The notes beneath the pieces were generated by a model. It did not search any database. It had not been told where the DNA came from and was given only the letters and a program-made list of their open reading frames with translations. Positions 32,941 to 41,676 of a DNA stretch of 64,000 nucleotides are shown here, piece by piece. The position numbers were made by a program, and so were the translations under genes. Source of the DNA: WHSW01 sp963740055 (GTDB lineage Bacteria > Actinomycetota > Thermoleophilia > Solirubrobacterales > 70-9); the NCBI GenBank assembly GCA_963740055.1, contig CAVUCL010000001.1:496001-560000 (forward strand), read 5' to 3'. Position 1 is the stretch's first letter. Each line of letters begins with the position of its first letter.

Positions 32941-33513
32941 CTAGACGAGCTGGCCGAGCTTGCGGATCTGGAACGCGCGGACGATGTCCGTGATCCCCTG
33001 CATCAGCGCCCAGATGCCGGCGAAGACGAGCAGGACGTAGGACTTCTCGATGAAGAACTGGCCGCCGGTCCAGAAGGCGAGCACGATCATCAGGATCCCC
33101 GAGAGCAGGCCGAGCCACCAGAGCTCGTTCACCTCGCGGGCGGCGAACGCCTGGATGATCCAGAACACGCCGACGATCAAGAACAGGAAGCCGAGCATGT
33201 CGGCGAGCGCGGCGAAGGTGTTCTCGGGGCTGATCAGCGCCAGCACCCCGGCGATCGTGAACAGGGCCCCGAACAGGCCGTAGAGCCAGCGACCGTGATC
33301 GGCGAGGCTCATGATCAAAAAGGACTGGGCGCCGGTGGCGAAGAACATCGCCCCGATCAGCACCCCGACCGTGGTCACCGACGCCTGGTCGAACTGCAAG
33401 ATCACGACGGCGACCGCGATCCAGAAGATCCCGAACGCGATCCACAGCCACCACAGCCGCGAGACGCCCCGGACCGCTTCGCGCGCCTCGGCCGCTCCGA
33501 CTCCGCTCTCCAT
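32941..33513 (-). CDS. HdeD family membrane protein
   Basis: 190 residues with six hydrophobic helices arranged as three pairs, matching HdeD/DUF308. Recognisable segments are LWWLWIAFGIFWIAVAVVIL, GVLIGAMFFATGAQSF, and the second repeat WWLGLLSGILMIVLAFWTGGQ. In E. coli HdeD is linked to acid resistance, but most homologues have no proven role. It is tempting to relate it to gadB at 20084-21445, yet they are 11 kb apart. ATG start at 33513. Confidence 0.83.
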   Translation of the reverse strand: MESGVGAAEAREAVRGVSRLWWLWIAFGIFWIAVAVVILQFDQASVTTVGVLIGAMFFATGAQSFLIMSLADHGRWLYGLFGALFTIAGVLALISPENTFAALADMLGFLFLIVGVFWIIQAFAAREVNELWWLGLLSGILMIVLAFWTGGQFFIEKSYVLLVFAGIWALMQGITDIVRAFQIRKLGQLV

Positions 33514-33592
33514 GGTCGCCCCTTCGTCCGCCTGCAGCGTCGGGTCGAACTATCTCCGCGCGGTCGGACGGCTCGCCTGAGAGGATCGGTCG

Positions 33593-33958
33593 ATGGCGAA
33601 GCGACGGCGGCGACAGAAGCGACGCGAACCGGCTCCCACCCACGACTACGCCGACGCCGAGGGCAACGTGCTCACCCTCCGCGATTCGCTGAGCGCGGCG
33701 ACGATCGCGAAGCTCGCCGAGTCGCCCTCCTCCCGGGCCGCCTCGACCGAGGACGCATGGCAGCGGCGCGAGGAGGCCCTGTTCGAGCGCCTCGCGGTGC
33801 GCTGGGTGATCGCGGAGCTGCCGATCGACGACCAGAAGCTGCTCCTCGGCCGCTACCGGATCGCCGACGACGAGACCCGGCGCTGGGTCCGGCGCACGAT
33901 CGCCGAGCACGTCGATCGCCACATCCCGGAGCTCGGCGGGGGCGAGGCGCGGCCGTGA
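33593..33958 (+). CDS. Small basic hypothetical protein
   Basis: 121 residues. The first 15 are strongly basic (AKRRRRQKRREPAP). The rest is predicted helical with DYADAEGNVLTLRDSLSAATIAKLAES and ERLAVRWVIAELPIDDQKLLLGRYRIADDETRRWVRRTIAEHV. I do not recognise the family. Its stop overlaps the GTG of the M20 peptidase gene, so it is translated with that gene and is very likely real. Confidence 0.68.
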   Translation: MAKRRRRQKRREPAPTHDYADAEGNVLTLRDSLSAATIAKLAESPSSRAASTEDAWQRREEALFERLAVRWVIAELPIDDQKLLLGRYRIADDETRRWVRRTIAEHVDRHIPELGGGEARP

Positions 33959-35112
33959 GCGCGATCCTCGGCGCGGGCTGGCTCGCGGCGGCGACCGATG
34001 CCGCGGCCGAGCACGCCGAGCGCGAGCTCGAGGCGATGGTGGCGATCTCGTCACCTTCGGGCGACGTCCGTGGCGCCGAGGAGATGTGCTCGCTGATCGC
34101 CGCCCTGCTGCCGGCGGAGGCGGCGATCGAGCGCCCCGAGTGCTCGACCGCCGGCCACGCTTCGGACCTGCTCGCGACGCTCGCCGGCACCGGCACCGGC
34201 CGGGTGCTGCTGCTCGGCCACCTCGACACCGTGATCGCCCACGAGGCCCACCGACCGCTCGAGCGCGCCGGTGACCGCCTGATCGGTTCGGGGACGGTCG
34301 ACATGAAGGGCGGAATCGCGCTCGCGGTCGCCGTGATGCGCGCCTTCGCCGCGCTGCCCGCGACCTACGCCGAGCTCTGCCTGCTCGCGGTCAACGACGA
34401 GGAGTGGCGCGTCGGCGACTTCGCCCACGGGCCGCGGTTCGCCGGCTTCGACGCCTGCCTCTGCTTCGAGGGCGGCGAGACGACCGACGGGGCGGACGCG
34501 ATCGTCGCCCGGCGCAAGGCCGCGGGGACGCTGCGTGTGCGTGCGCGCGGCGTCGCCGCGCACTCGGGGTCGGCCCCCGACGCCGGGCGCAACGCGCTGC
34601 TCGCGCTCGGCGAGGCCGCGCGCCTGGTCGCCGCACGCTCCGACGGACACGGCCCCGAGCATCTGACCGCGGTCCCGACCGTGGTCAGGGCGGGGGACGC
34701 GTTCAACGTCGTCCCCGCCGAGGGGGAGCTGATCTGCGACCTGCGCGCCGACACCCTGGTCGCGTTCGAGCCTGTGCTCGAGGCGCTGCCGCCGACCGTC
34801 GGCGGGGTCGAGCTCGAGGCCGAGCTCGTGCGCCGCTGGCCCGGGATGGACACGCGGGCGCTGGTCGCCGAGCGGATCGTCGCCCCGGCCGCCGCCCTGC
34901 TCGGCCGGCCGCTCGCGGTCAGCGAGCGCGGCGGCGCCAGCGACGCGAGCCACCTCGCCGCGCACGTCGAGCTCACCCTCGACGGACTCGGCCCGCTCGG
35001 CGGCAAGGCGCACCACCCGGACGAGTTCGTGCTCGCCGACTCGCTGCGCACGCGGGCCGAGGTCGCGCTCGCGGTGACCGCGGCCGCCCTCAACCTCGAG
35101 CGCGAGGGCTGA
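33955..35112 (+). CDS. M20 family metallopeptidase (ArgE/DapE/CPG2-like)
   Basis: 385 residues from GTG 33955 (GTGA overlap). Zinc-site residues appear in order: LLLGHLDTVI (His and Asp), GSGTVDMKGGIALA (bridging Asp), VNDEEWR (general base Glu and next Glu), then GGASDASHLA near the C-terminus. A dimerisation domain (about 175-290) has AAHSGSAPDAGRNALL. The family removes acyl or amino acid groups; the layout is closest to glutamate carboxypeptidase/ArgE-like members. It is followed within 1 base by a secreted protein gene. Confidence 0.9.
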   Translation: MSAILGAGWLAAATDAAAEHAERELEAMVAISSPSGDVRGAEEMCSLIAALLPAEAAIERPECSTAGHASDLLATLAGTGTGRVLLLGHLDTVIAHEAHRPLERAGDRLIGSGTVDMKGGIALAVAVMRAFAALPATYAELCLLAVNDEEWRVGDFAHGPRFAGFDACLCFEGGETTDGADAIVARRKAAGTLRVRARGVAAHSGSAPDAGRNALLALGEAARLVAARSDGHGPEHLTAVPTVVRAGDAFNVVPAEGELICDLRADTLVAFEPVLEALPPTVGGVELEAELVRRWPGMDTRALVAERIVAPAAALLGRPLAVSERGGASDASHLAAHVELTLDGLGPLGGKAHHPDEFVLADSLRTRAEVALAVTAAALNLEREG

Positions 35113-35113
35113 C

Positions 35114-35575
35114 GTGCGCCGCGCCCGCCGGTTCGCGATCGTGACCCTGGCCGGCCTCGCGTTAGCGGCGCCCGGAGCCCCCGCGGCGGCCGCGCCGCCG
35201 GCGATCGTCGCGTCGTTCGAGCTCCAGTCGCAGACCAACGGACGCGGGACGCGGATCGACGTGCTCGCGGTCGACGAGATCCCGGCCGCGATGCAGGCGC
35301 GACTTCGCTGTCGCGATCGCCCCGGTTACGCCGGCCGGCCACGTGGCTGTCCCCTGCGCCTGCTCGAGCGTCGCTTCGATCGCGCTCGGGCGCGCCACGA
35401 TTTCGCCCCGCGGCTCGAATTGCGGCGGCTGCGCCCCGGAACCGCGGTCAGCCTCGAGATCGCCGCGCCGGGCGCGACCGGCAAGCTGCTCCGGATCGAG
35501 GTGCTGAAGGCGCGGCTGCCGCGGGTGACGCTGATCGATCCGACGCCGTCGCCTGCGATCATCGGCCTGCCCTGA
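35114..35575 (+). CDS. Secreted hypothetical protein
   Basis: 153 residues from GTG 35114. Signal peptide MRRARRFAIVTLAGLALAAP ending near AAAA. The mature part has two cysteines in LRCRDRPGYAGRPRGCPLRLL, probably a disulfide, and a beta-rich C-terminal half (RLRPGTAVSLEIAAPGATGKLLRIEVLKARLP). The order and length suggest a single Ig-like or jelly-roll module, but I recognise no family. Positioned between the M20 peptidase and MpaB genes with almost no spacing. Confidence 0.62.
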   Translation: MRRARRFAIVTLAGLALAAPGAPAAAAPPAIVASFELQSQTNGRGTRIDVLAVDEIPAAMQARLRCRDRPGYAGRPRGCPLRLLERRFDRARARHDFAPRLELRRLRPGTAVSLEIAAPGATGKLLRIEVLKARLPRVTLIDPTPSPAIIGLP

Positions 35576-36474
35576 CCACCACCGTCGGCGAACAAGCGGC
35601 GCCCGAGGCGGGCTACTTCCCGCCCGGCTCGGTCCTGCGGCGCGTGCACTCGCAGCGCGCGGTCGGGCTCAACTACGGTCAGCGGGCGCTGATGATCGGC
35701 GCCGCGCACCCGGTCAACTTCGCCGGCACGCAGGCGAACACGCGCTCCGGCTCGCGCCCGTTCCTGCGCCTCGCGCACACCGCGAAGATCTTCGAGACGG
35801 TCTTCTTCGGCAGCCGCGCCGAAGCCGACCGGGCGCTCGCGTTCGTCGAACGCCTGCACGAGCGAGTCCGCGGCGAGCTCGACCGGCCCGCCGGCCGGTT
35901 CGCCGCCGGCACGCCCTACAGCGCCTTCGACCCGCCGCTGATGCTGTGGACGGTGGCGGTGATCGCCGACTCCGCGGAGGCCTTCTTCGAGGCGCTGGTG
36001 CGGCCGCTCACCGAGTCCGAGAAGCAGCGCATGTGGGCCGACTACGTGCGCTTCGGCGAGCTCTTCGGGATGCCGCGCGAGGCCGCGCCGGCCACCTACG
36101 CGGGCTTTCGCGAGTACTGGGAGCGGATCTGGACCTCGGGCGAGCTCGCGCTCACCGACGAGGCGCGGGAGGTGGCGCTCGCGATCGCGTTCGAGATCCC
36201 GCTGCCCCGCTACCTGCACCCCTCGCGCGAGGTCCACAACCTCGTCCTCGCCGGCACCCTGCCGGCGCGCGTGCGGCGGCTGTTCGGCCTTCGCTGGACG
36301 CCGTTTCACGAGGTCGCCTACCGGGCGGTCGCGACCGGGATCCGGGCGGCGCGCCCGGTCACTCCGCGGGTCGTGCGCGCGGGGCGCAACACGGCCTCGT
36401 TCGAGCTCGTCGCCCGGACCGAGAAGCAGCTCGTCGCCTCCGGCCGCGCGACCCTGCCGTCGCGACCCGTTTAG
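35572..36474 (+). CDS. Oxygenase MpaB family protein (DUF2236)
   Basis: About 300 residues. The MpaB/DUF2236 pattern is clear: GYFPPGSVLRRVHSQRAVGL, then YGQRALMIGAAHPVNF, LMLWTVAVIADSAEAFFEAL, and YVRFGELFGMP with a later FREYWERIW. Family members include heme enzymes such as latex-clearing protein and mycophenolate P450-like MpaB. The conserved N-terminus begins before the first GTG (35644), and the only start-like codon upstream is CTG 35572, in a CTGA overlap with the preceding stop. Function here is unknown; the start is inferred. Confidence 0.8.
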   Translation: MTTTVGEQAAPEAGYFPPGSVLRRVHSQRAVGLNYGQRALMIGAAHPVNFAGTQANTRSGSRPFLRLAHTAKIFETVFFGSRAEADRALAFVERLHERVRGELDRPAGRFAAGTPYSAFDPPLMLWTVAVIADSAEAFFEALVRPLTESEKQRMWADYVRFGELFGMPREAAPATYAGFREYWERIWTSGELALTDEAREVALAIAFEIPLPRYLHPSREVHNLVLAGTLPARVRRLFGLRWTPFHEVAYRAVATGIRAARPVTPRVVRAGRNTASFELVARTEKQLVASGRATLPSRPV

Positions 36475-36612
36475 GAACCGCCGGCTACGTCGGCTCCTCG
36501 CGCAGGGACGCTCGTCAGGTAGGGGGTGGTGGGAGTCGTTGCGAGCGCTGTTCGGCGAGCGTGAAGTTACTCCGGCCGGTGCCGAGAAACTCCACGGTCG
36601 GTGGACGTGCGA

Positions 36613-36654
36613 TGGCGGTTGGCGCTAACTGGGCCGTGGCCCACTAACCCGCCA
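36613..36654. terminator. Nested inverted repeat between convergent genes
   Basis: An inner perfect stem TGGGCC-GT-GGCCCA (36630-36643) lies inside imperfect outer arms TGGCGGTT and AACCCGCCA. It sits in the 240-base gap between the MpaB stop (36474) and the ABC ATPase stop (36715), so a bidirectional terminator is the simplest reading. I see no gene in this gap. Confidence 0.4.
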
Positions 36655-36714
36655 CGCCCGCCCCTACCCGCCCTGTCCCGGGGAGCTCGCCCTTCGGCCT
36701 CCGGCGCGTAGCGC

Positions 36715-37464
36715 CTACGCCCGCCCGGCCTCGAGCAGCCGGCGCAGGAAGCGCTTCGTCTCCGGCTCGCTCGGCGACTCGAGCACCCGCTCCGGCGGGC
36801 CGACCTCGAGCAGGCGACCCTCATGCAGGAAGCAGACCGTGTCGGCGACGTCGCGGGCGAAGCTCATCTCGTGGGTCGCGATCAGCATCGTCACTCCCTC
36901 CGCCTTGAGGTCGCGAACGGCGCGCAGGACCTCGCCGACGAGCTCGGGGTCGAGCGCGCTGGTGACCTCGTCGAGCAGCATCGCGCGCGGACGGTGCGCG
37001 AACGCGCGCGCGATCGCGACCCGCTGCTGCTGACCGCCCGAGAGCCGGTCGGGGAGGTCGTGCTCGCGCCCGGCCATGCCGAAGCGATCGAGCAGCGCGC
37101 GCGCCTTCGCCTCCGCCTCGGCGCGATCCGCGCCGTGGCCCTGGACCATCCCGAGGAGGACGTTGTCGAGCGCGGTCAGGTGCGGGAACAGGTTGTAGGC
37201 CTGGAAGATGAAGCCGAGCCGCCGGCGGACCGCCACCGGGTCGACCGACGGATCGGTGATCACCTCCCCGTCGAGGAAGATGTCGCCGTCGTCGATCTCC
37301 TCGAGCAGATCGGCGCATCGCAACAGGGTCGACTTGCCCGAGCCGGAGGCGCCGATCACGGCGACCGCCTCGTGCTCGCGGATCGCGAGGTCGACCCCGT
37401 GCAGGACCTCGAGCTCGCCGAACGACTTCGTCACCCCGCGGAACTCGAGCACCGTCGCCGCCAT
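36715..37464 (-). CDS. Polar amino acid ABC transporter ATP-binding protein (GlnQ-like)
   Basis: 249 residues from ATG 37464, overlapping the permease stop (ATGA). Walker A GASGSGKST, Q-loop FQAYNLFPHLTALDNV, signature LSGGQQQR, Walker B AMLLDEVTSALDPE and ATHEMSFA. These are the standard PAAT-family features, with the TSALDPE variant typical of GlnQ/HisP. Together with the next two genes upstream it forms a full importer. Confidence 0.93.
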   Translation of the reverse strand: MAATVLEFRGVTKSFGELEVLHGVDLAIREHEAVAVIGASGSGKSTLLRCADLLEEIDDGDIFLDGEVITDPSVDPVAVRRRLGFIFQAYNLFPHLTALDNVLLGMVQGHGADRAEAEAKARALLDRFGMAGREHDLPDRLSGGQQQRVAIARAFAHRPRAMLLDEVTSALDPELVGEVLRAVRDLKAEGVTMLIATHEMSFARDVADTVCFLHEGRLLEVGPPERVLESPSEPETKRFLRRLLEAGRA

Positions 37465-38231
37465 CAGCGCGCCCGTCCCCCGAGCTCCCAGCGGTCGAGC
37501 AGCCGCGCGAGCGGGATCGTGATGCAGAGGTAGAGCAGCGCCGCGGCGACCAGCGGCGTGTAGTTGAAGTCGGCGGCGGTCTGGATCTGCGCGGTCCGAA
37601 ACGCCTCGCCGGTGACGCCGATGATCGCGATCAGGGCGACGTCCTTCTGCAGCGCGATGAAGTCGTTGAGCAGCGGCGGGCCGATCCTGCGCACCGCCTG
37701 GGGGACGATCACGTGGCGCAGCGCCTGGCGCTCGGTGAGCCCGACCGCGAGCGCGGCGTCGCGCTGGCCACGGTGGATCGAGTTGATCCCGGCGCGGTAG
37801 ACCTCGGCGACGTAGGCGCCGTAGGAGAGCGCGAGCGCGAAGCCTCCGAGCACGACCGGCTCGGTCGGCAGCCAGTCGAGCGGCTGCGAGCCGTCCTCGG
37901 CCTGGCCGAGCGCGATCGCCGGGACCCCGAAGCCGATCAGGTAGACGAGCAGGATCACCGGGATCCCGCGAAAGACGTCGGTGTAGACGATCGCCAGCAG
38001 TTTGAGCGGAAACAGCGCCGGCGCCCTCACCGTGCGCACCAGCGCGACCGCGAGCCCGAGCACGAGCACGACCGCCTCGACGATCATGAACACCCGCACG
38101 TCGAGCCAGAACGCCTCGAGGATCTCCGGAAACGAGTCGGCGAAGACCTGGGGGTCGAAGAACGAGTCCCGAAAGACGGGCCATCCGGGGCTGGTGAGGA
38201 CGACCAGCGCGAGCCCGCCGAGCACGACCAC
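37464..38231 (-). CDS. Polar amino acid ABC transporter permease
   Basis: 255 residues from GTG 38231 with about five helices. The EAA loop reads ALRHVIVPQAVRRIGPPLLNDFIALQKD, typical of HisM/GlnP permeases, and YTDVFRGIPVILLVYLIGFG matches the family's first conserved block. The open frame continues upstream as basic, codon-like sequence (RRAERAAARRARALRGQS) right to the stop of the binding-protein gene, but contains no ATG, GTG or TTG. Either translation starts at 38231 or at an unusual codon further up. Operon order: binding protein, permease, ATPase. Confidence 0.9.
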   Translation of the reverse strand: MVVLGGLALVVLTSPGWPVFRDSFFDPQVFADSFPEILEAFWLDVRVFMIVEAVVLVLGLAVALVRTVRAPALFPLKLLAIVYTDVFRGIPVILLVYLIGFGVPAIALGQAEDGSQPLDWLPTEPVVLGGFALALSYGAYVAEVYRAGINSIHRGQRDAALAVGLTERQALRHVIVPQAVRRIGPPLLNDFIALQKDVALIAIIGVTGEAFRTAQIQTAADFNYTPLVAAALLYLCITIPLARLLDRWELGGRAR

Positions 38232-38347
38232 GGTCGAGATCGCGGCGATCGACTGCCCGCGAAGCGCCCGCGCCCGGCGCGCGGCGGCGCGCTCGGCCCG
38301 GCGGTCGCCGCCGGCGCCCGGCCGCTCGCCTGTCGGCTCGCCGTCCG

Positions 38348-39217
38348 CTACTCGAGCACCGGCGCGTTTGTCACGTCGCTCATCCAGCGCTGCTCGATCT
38401 CGGCCAGCTCACCGCTCGAGTCGAGCTCCGTGACCGCCGCCGAGACGCAGTCGGCGATCGGCGAGCCCTTCTCCATCAGCGCGCCCCACTCGTCGCCGCC
38501 CGGCGCCGGGAACTGCCCGACCGTGGTCGCTTGCGGGATCTGCACCGCGGTGAGGAAGAACGCGGTCGGCACGTCGACGACGACTGCGTCGACCTGCTCG
38601 TTCTTGAGCGCGGTGACGACGTCGTTCGAGGTGTCGAAGACCTCGGGCTCGTTGCTCGGGGCGATCTCGGCCTCGACCGCGTCGAGGCTCGTGGTCCCGA
38701 TCTGGACCCCGATCGCCGCCTCGGCGAAGTCGGCGAGCGAGGTCGCCTTCGCGAGCTCGGAGTCCTTGAGCGCGACGATCGCCTGCTCGGCCTCGTAGTA
38801 GGGGCTCGAGAAGTCGACCGCCTCGGCGCGCTTCGGCGTGATCGAGATCTGGTTGACGTCGAAGTCGAAGTCCTTCGGGCCCGGGGCGTAGGAGCTGTTG
38901 AACGGCTCCACCACCCACTCGACGTCGCCCGCGGCGAAGCCGAGCTGGTCGGCGATCGCGTAGGCGGTGGCGCTCTCGAAGCCCTCGCCGTTGGTCGGGT
39001 CGTCGTCGACGAAGTAGGGCGGGAAGGCGGGGCTGTCGGTGGCCACGGTCAGGGTGCCCGACTGCTTCGTCTCGAGCTGGTCGGGAGTGCAGTCATCGAG
39101 CGAGACCGTCGCCTCGGAGCCGGACTCGGAGTCGTCGGAATCGTCGTCGCCGCAACCGGCGAACGCGGCCAGGGCGACCAGGGCGAGTAGCAGGGGCGGG
39201 AAGCGCAGCTTGGACAC
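38348..39217 (-). CDS. Amino acid ABC transporter substrate-binding lipoprotein
   Basis: 289 residues from GTG 39217 (VSKLRFPP), with GAGGT 7 bases upstream. Lipobox FAGC followed by an acidic Asp/Ser linker. The SBP family 3 domain begins near LTVATDSPAFPPYFV and carries DVNQISITPKRAEAVDFSSPYYEAEQ and AIGVQIGTTS. A fairly long second lobe ends MSDVTNAPVLE. It is the solute receptor of the following permease and ATPase. Substrate: probably a polar or acidic amino acid, not resolvable here. Confidence 0.92.
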   Translation of the reverse strand: MSKLRFPPLLLALVALAAFAGCGDDDSDDSESGSEATVSLDDCTPDQLETKQSGTLTVATDSPAFPPYFVDDDPTNGEGFESATAYAIADQLGFAAGDVEWVVEPFNSSYAPGPKDFDFDVNQISITPKRAEAVDFSSPYYEAEQAIVALKDSELAKATSLADFAEAAIGVQIGTTSLDAVEAEIAPSNEPEVFDTSNDVVTALKNEQVDAVVVDVPTAFFLTAVQIPQATTVGQFPAPGGDEWGALMEKGSPIADCVSAAVTELDSSGELAEIEQRWMSDVTNAPVLE

Positions 39218-39289
39218 GATGGCGACCTCGGTCTCGATGGCGGGACCGGCCAATCCTATGCGCAAGCGCCGCAGTAGTGTCAGCGCTCG

Positions 39290-40915
39290 ATGAGCTCCGT
39301 CGACGTCAACGCCGTGCTCGGTCGCGTCGGGCTGCCGCGGCCGGTCGCCGAGCTCGCCGCTCGCGACTGGGACGCGGTCGTCGTCGGCGGCGGCCACAAC
39401 GGGCTCACCGCCGCCGCCTATCTCGCCGGGGCGGGCAGGTCGGTGCTCGTGCTCGAGCGCCGCGACCAGCTCGGCGGCGCCTGCACGCTCGAGCGCCCGT
39501 TCGCCGACGAGCGCTACGTGATCAGCCCCTGCGCATACGTCGTCGGCCTGCTCGACCCGGTGGTGATCGCCGAGCTCGAGCTCGAGCGCCAGGGCTACCG
39601 GGTCACCCCGGCGGACCCGAACCTCTGGTGCCCGTTCGAGGACGGGACCTCCTACGCCGGCTTCATCGACGCCGAGCGCACCGCGCGCCATCTGCGCGAG
39701 CAGGGCTTCGCCGAGCGCGACATCGCCGGGCTCGCGCAGTTGAACGCGGTCTTCGACCGCTGTCGCGACCTGCTTCGCGCCGGCGCCGGCGGCGACACCT
39801 GGCAGCGGCCGTCCCCGGGCCGGGCGGAGGTCGAGGAGCTGCTCGGCAACGACCCGGAGCTGGTCTCGGTCGTGTTCGAGGAGTCGATGGCGGCGATGCT
39901 CGACCGCTACGTCGACGATCAGCGGCTCAAGGACGCGCTCGGCTGCCAGGGGACGATCGGCACCTTCGCCGGCCCCCGCGACCCCGGCACCGCGTCGGTC
40001 CGGCTCATGCACCACCAGGGCAACCTGCTCGGGCTGGGCTCGGTCTGGGGCTACGTCGACGGCGGCCTCGGACGGGTGTCGTTCGCGATCGCCCAGACGG
40101 CGCTCGAGCGCGGCGCGACGCTCGCCTGCGGGGTCGAGGTCGGGGCGATCCTGCCCGGCGAGGGGGTCGAGCTCGCCTCGGGCGAGCTGATCCGGGCGCG
40201 GATGGTGGTCTGCAACGCGGACCCGAAGCGGATGCTGTCGATGCTCGAGGCCGGCGCCGCGCCGCTGCCCGGCGAGTACCGCGCCCGGCTCGAGGGCTGG
40301 GACGTACGCTCGCCGGTGCTGAAGCTGAACCTGGCGCTGAAGCGCTTCCCGACCTTCACCGCCGCCGGCGAGGTCGAGCCGCAGCGAGCCCAGGTGACGA
40401 TCACCCCGGGGCTCGACGCCGCCCAGGACGCGGTCGAGTCGGCGCGCCGCGGCGAGCCCGCGATCGGCTTCTGCGAGCTCTACTCCCAGAGCGCCTACGA
40501 CGACTCGGTCGCACCCCCCGGCCGCGAGGTGATGAGCGTCTTCTGCCAATACGTCCCCTACGAGCTCGCCGACGGCGACTGGGATTCGCGCCGCGACGAG
40601 ATCGCGGCGATGGCGCTCGACGCGATCGCGGTCCACGCGCCCGACGTCCACGACTGCATCGAGGAGCTGCAGGCGCTCGGGCCGCCCGACATCGAGCGCC
40701 GGATCGGGCTCAGCGGCGGCCACATCTTCCAGGGTCAGGCGCTCCCCGAGCAGATGTGGGACCGCCGCCTGACCGCCGAGACCCCGCTGCCGGGCCTCTA
40801 CCTCTGCGGCGCAGCGACCCATCCGGGCGGCTCGGTGATCGGACTCAACGGCCGGATCGCCGCGATGCGAGCGCTCGCGGGCAGCGAGCCCGCGTCCGTC
40901 GGCGCGGCCGCGTAG
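39290..40915 (+). CDS. FAD-dependent oxidoreductase, phytoene-desaturase-like (PYROXD2-like)
   Basis: 541 residues. The dinucleotide-binding motif DAVVVGGGHNGLTAAAYLAGAG is followed by LERRDQLGGACTLERPF, the arrangement seen in the CrtI/PYROXD2 superfamily. The C-terminal FAD motif GLYLCGAATHPGGSVIGLNG closes the fold. Length and the GGGHNGL variant fit PYROXD2-like proteins better than true carotenoid desaturases. The substrate is unknown. Start ATG 39290, divergent from the ABC binding-protein gene with a 72-base spacer. Confidence 0.87.
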   Translation: MSSVDVNAVLGRVGLPRPVAELAARDWDAVVVGGGHNGLTAAAYLAGAGRSVLVLERRDQLGGACTLERPFADERYVISPCAYVVGLLDPVVIAELELERQGYRVTPADPNLWCPFEDGTSYAGFIDAERTARHLREQGFAERDIAGLAQLNAVFDRCRDLLRAGAGGDTWQRPSPGRAEVEELLGNDPELVSVVFEESMAAMLDRYVDDQRLKDALGCQGTIGTFAGPRDPGTASVRLMHHQGNLLGLGSVWGYVDGGLGRVSFAIAQTALERGATLACGVEVGAILPGEGVELASGELIRARMVVCNADPKRMLSMLEAGAAPLPGEYRARLEGWDVRSPVLKLNLALKRFPTFTAAGEVEPQRAQVTITPGLDAAQDAVESARRGEPAIGFCELYSQSAYDDSVAPPGREVMSVFCQYVPYELADGDWDSRRDEIAAMALDAIAVHAPDVHDCIEELQALGPPDIERRIGLSGGHIFQGQALPEQMWDRRLTAETPLPGLYLCGAATHPGGSVIGLNGRIAAMRALAGSEPASVGAAA

Positions 40916-40926
40916 AGTCCCCGGCG

Positions 40927-41661
40927 ATGGAGGCCTCGACCACGCCCCCCGCGCGCCGGCCGCTGACCGTCGGCGGAGTGATCCGCGAGGCGTTCGACCT
41001 CTACGGCGCCAACGCCGCGCCCCTGCTCTGGATCGCGATCGCCGTCTTCGTCGTCTCCGGGGTGATCCAGGGGGTGCTCAACGAGACCGACAGCTTCGTG
41101 CTCAGCCTGCTCGGCTCGGTCGTCGCGGTCGCCGCCTCGACCCTCTACACGGGCTTCGTCGTCAGCCTGGTCGCCGATGTCCGCGACGGGCGCCGCGACT
41201 TCAGCGCCGGCGAGCTCCTGCGCTCCGCGAGCCACGCGATCGTCCCCCTGATCCTGAACGGGATCATGCTCGGGATCGCGGTCCTCTGCGGCTTCATCCT
41301 GCTGATCATCCCGGGCCTGTTCCTGCTCACGATCTGGGCCGTTACCGCGCCCTCGATCGTGGTCGAGCGGCGCGGGCCGGTCGAGGCCTTCGGGCGCAGC
41401 CACGAGCTCGTCCGCGGCAACGGCTGGACCGTCTTCGGGGCGATCGTGGTCGCGTTCCTGATCCTGATCGGCTTCGGGATCATCGCCGCGGCGCTCGGCG
41501 CCGCGATCGCCGGGGTCGGCGGCACGATCGCGTTCGTGATCGTCGCCAACGTGCTCGCGGCACCGTTCGCCGCCCTGGTCTCGAGCGTGCTCTTCTTCGA
41601 GCTCGGCGGCGGGGCGGAGCCCGCGCCGCCCGCGCCGGCGCCGGTCACCCCCGCCGCCTGA
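40927..41661 (+). CDS. Multi-pass membrane protein, YciC/DUF975-like
   Basis: 244 residues from ATG 40927. A short soluble start (RRPLTVGGVIREAFDLYGAN) precedes six hydrophobic helices. The block IPGLFLLTIWAVTAPSIVVERRGPVEAFGRSHELVRGNGW is characteristic of glycerophosphoryl diester phosphodiesterase membrane-domain/DUF975 type proteins, which lack catalytic residues. The C-terminus is Pro/Ala-rich. It begins 12 bases after the oxidoreductase and is probably co-transcribed. Function unknown. Confidence 0.75.
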   Translation: MEASTTPPARRPLTVGGVIREAFDLYGANAAPLLWIAIAVFVVSGVIQGVLNETDSFVLSLLGSVVAVAASTLYTGFVVSLVADVRDGRRDFSAGELLRSASHAIVPLILNGIMLGIAVLCGFILLIIPGLFLLTIWAVTAPSIVVERRGPVEAFGRSHELVRGNGWTVFGAIVVAFLILIGFGIIAAALGAAIAGVGGTIAFVIVANVLAAPFAALVSSVLFFELGGGAEPAPPAPAPVTPAA

Positions 41662-41676
41662 GCGCGGCCGGGGCGC

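Noticed and set aside
38348..40822. 824-residue reverse frame ending in the binding protein
   Set aside because: Only the last 289 residues are a real lipoprotein with a GTG start; the rest is antisense to the PYROXD2-like gene.
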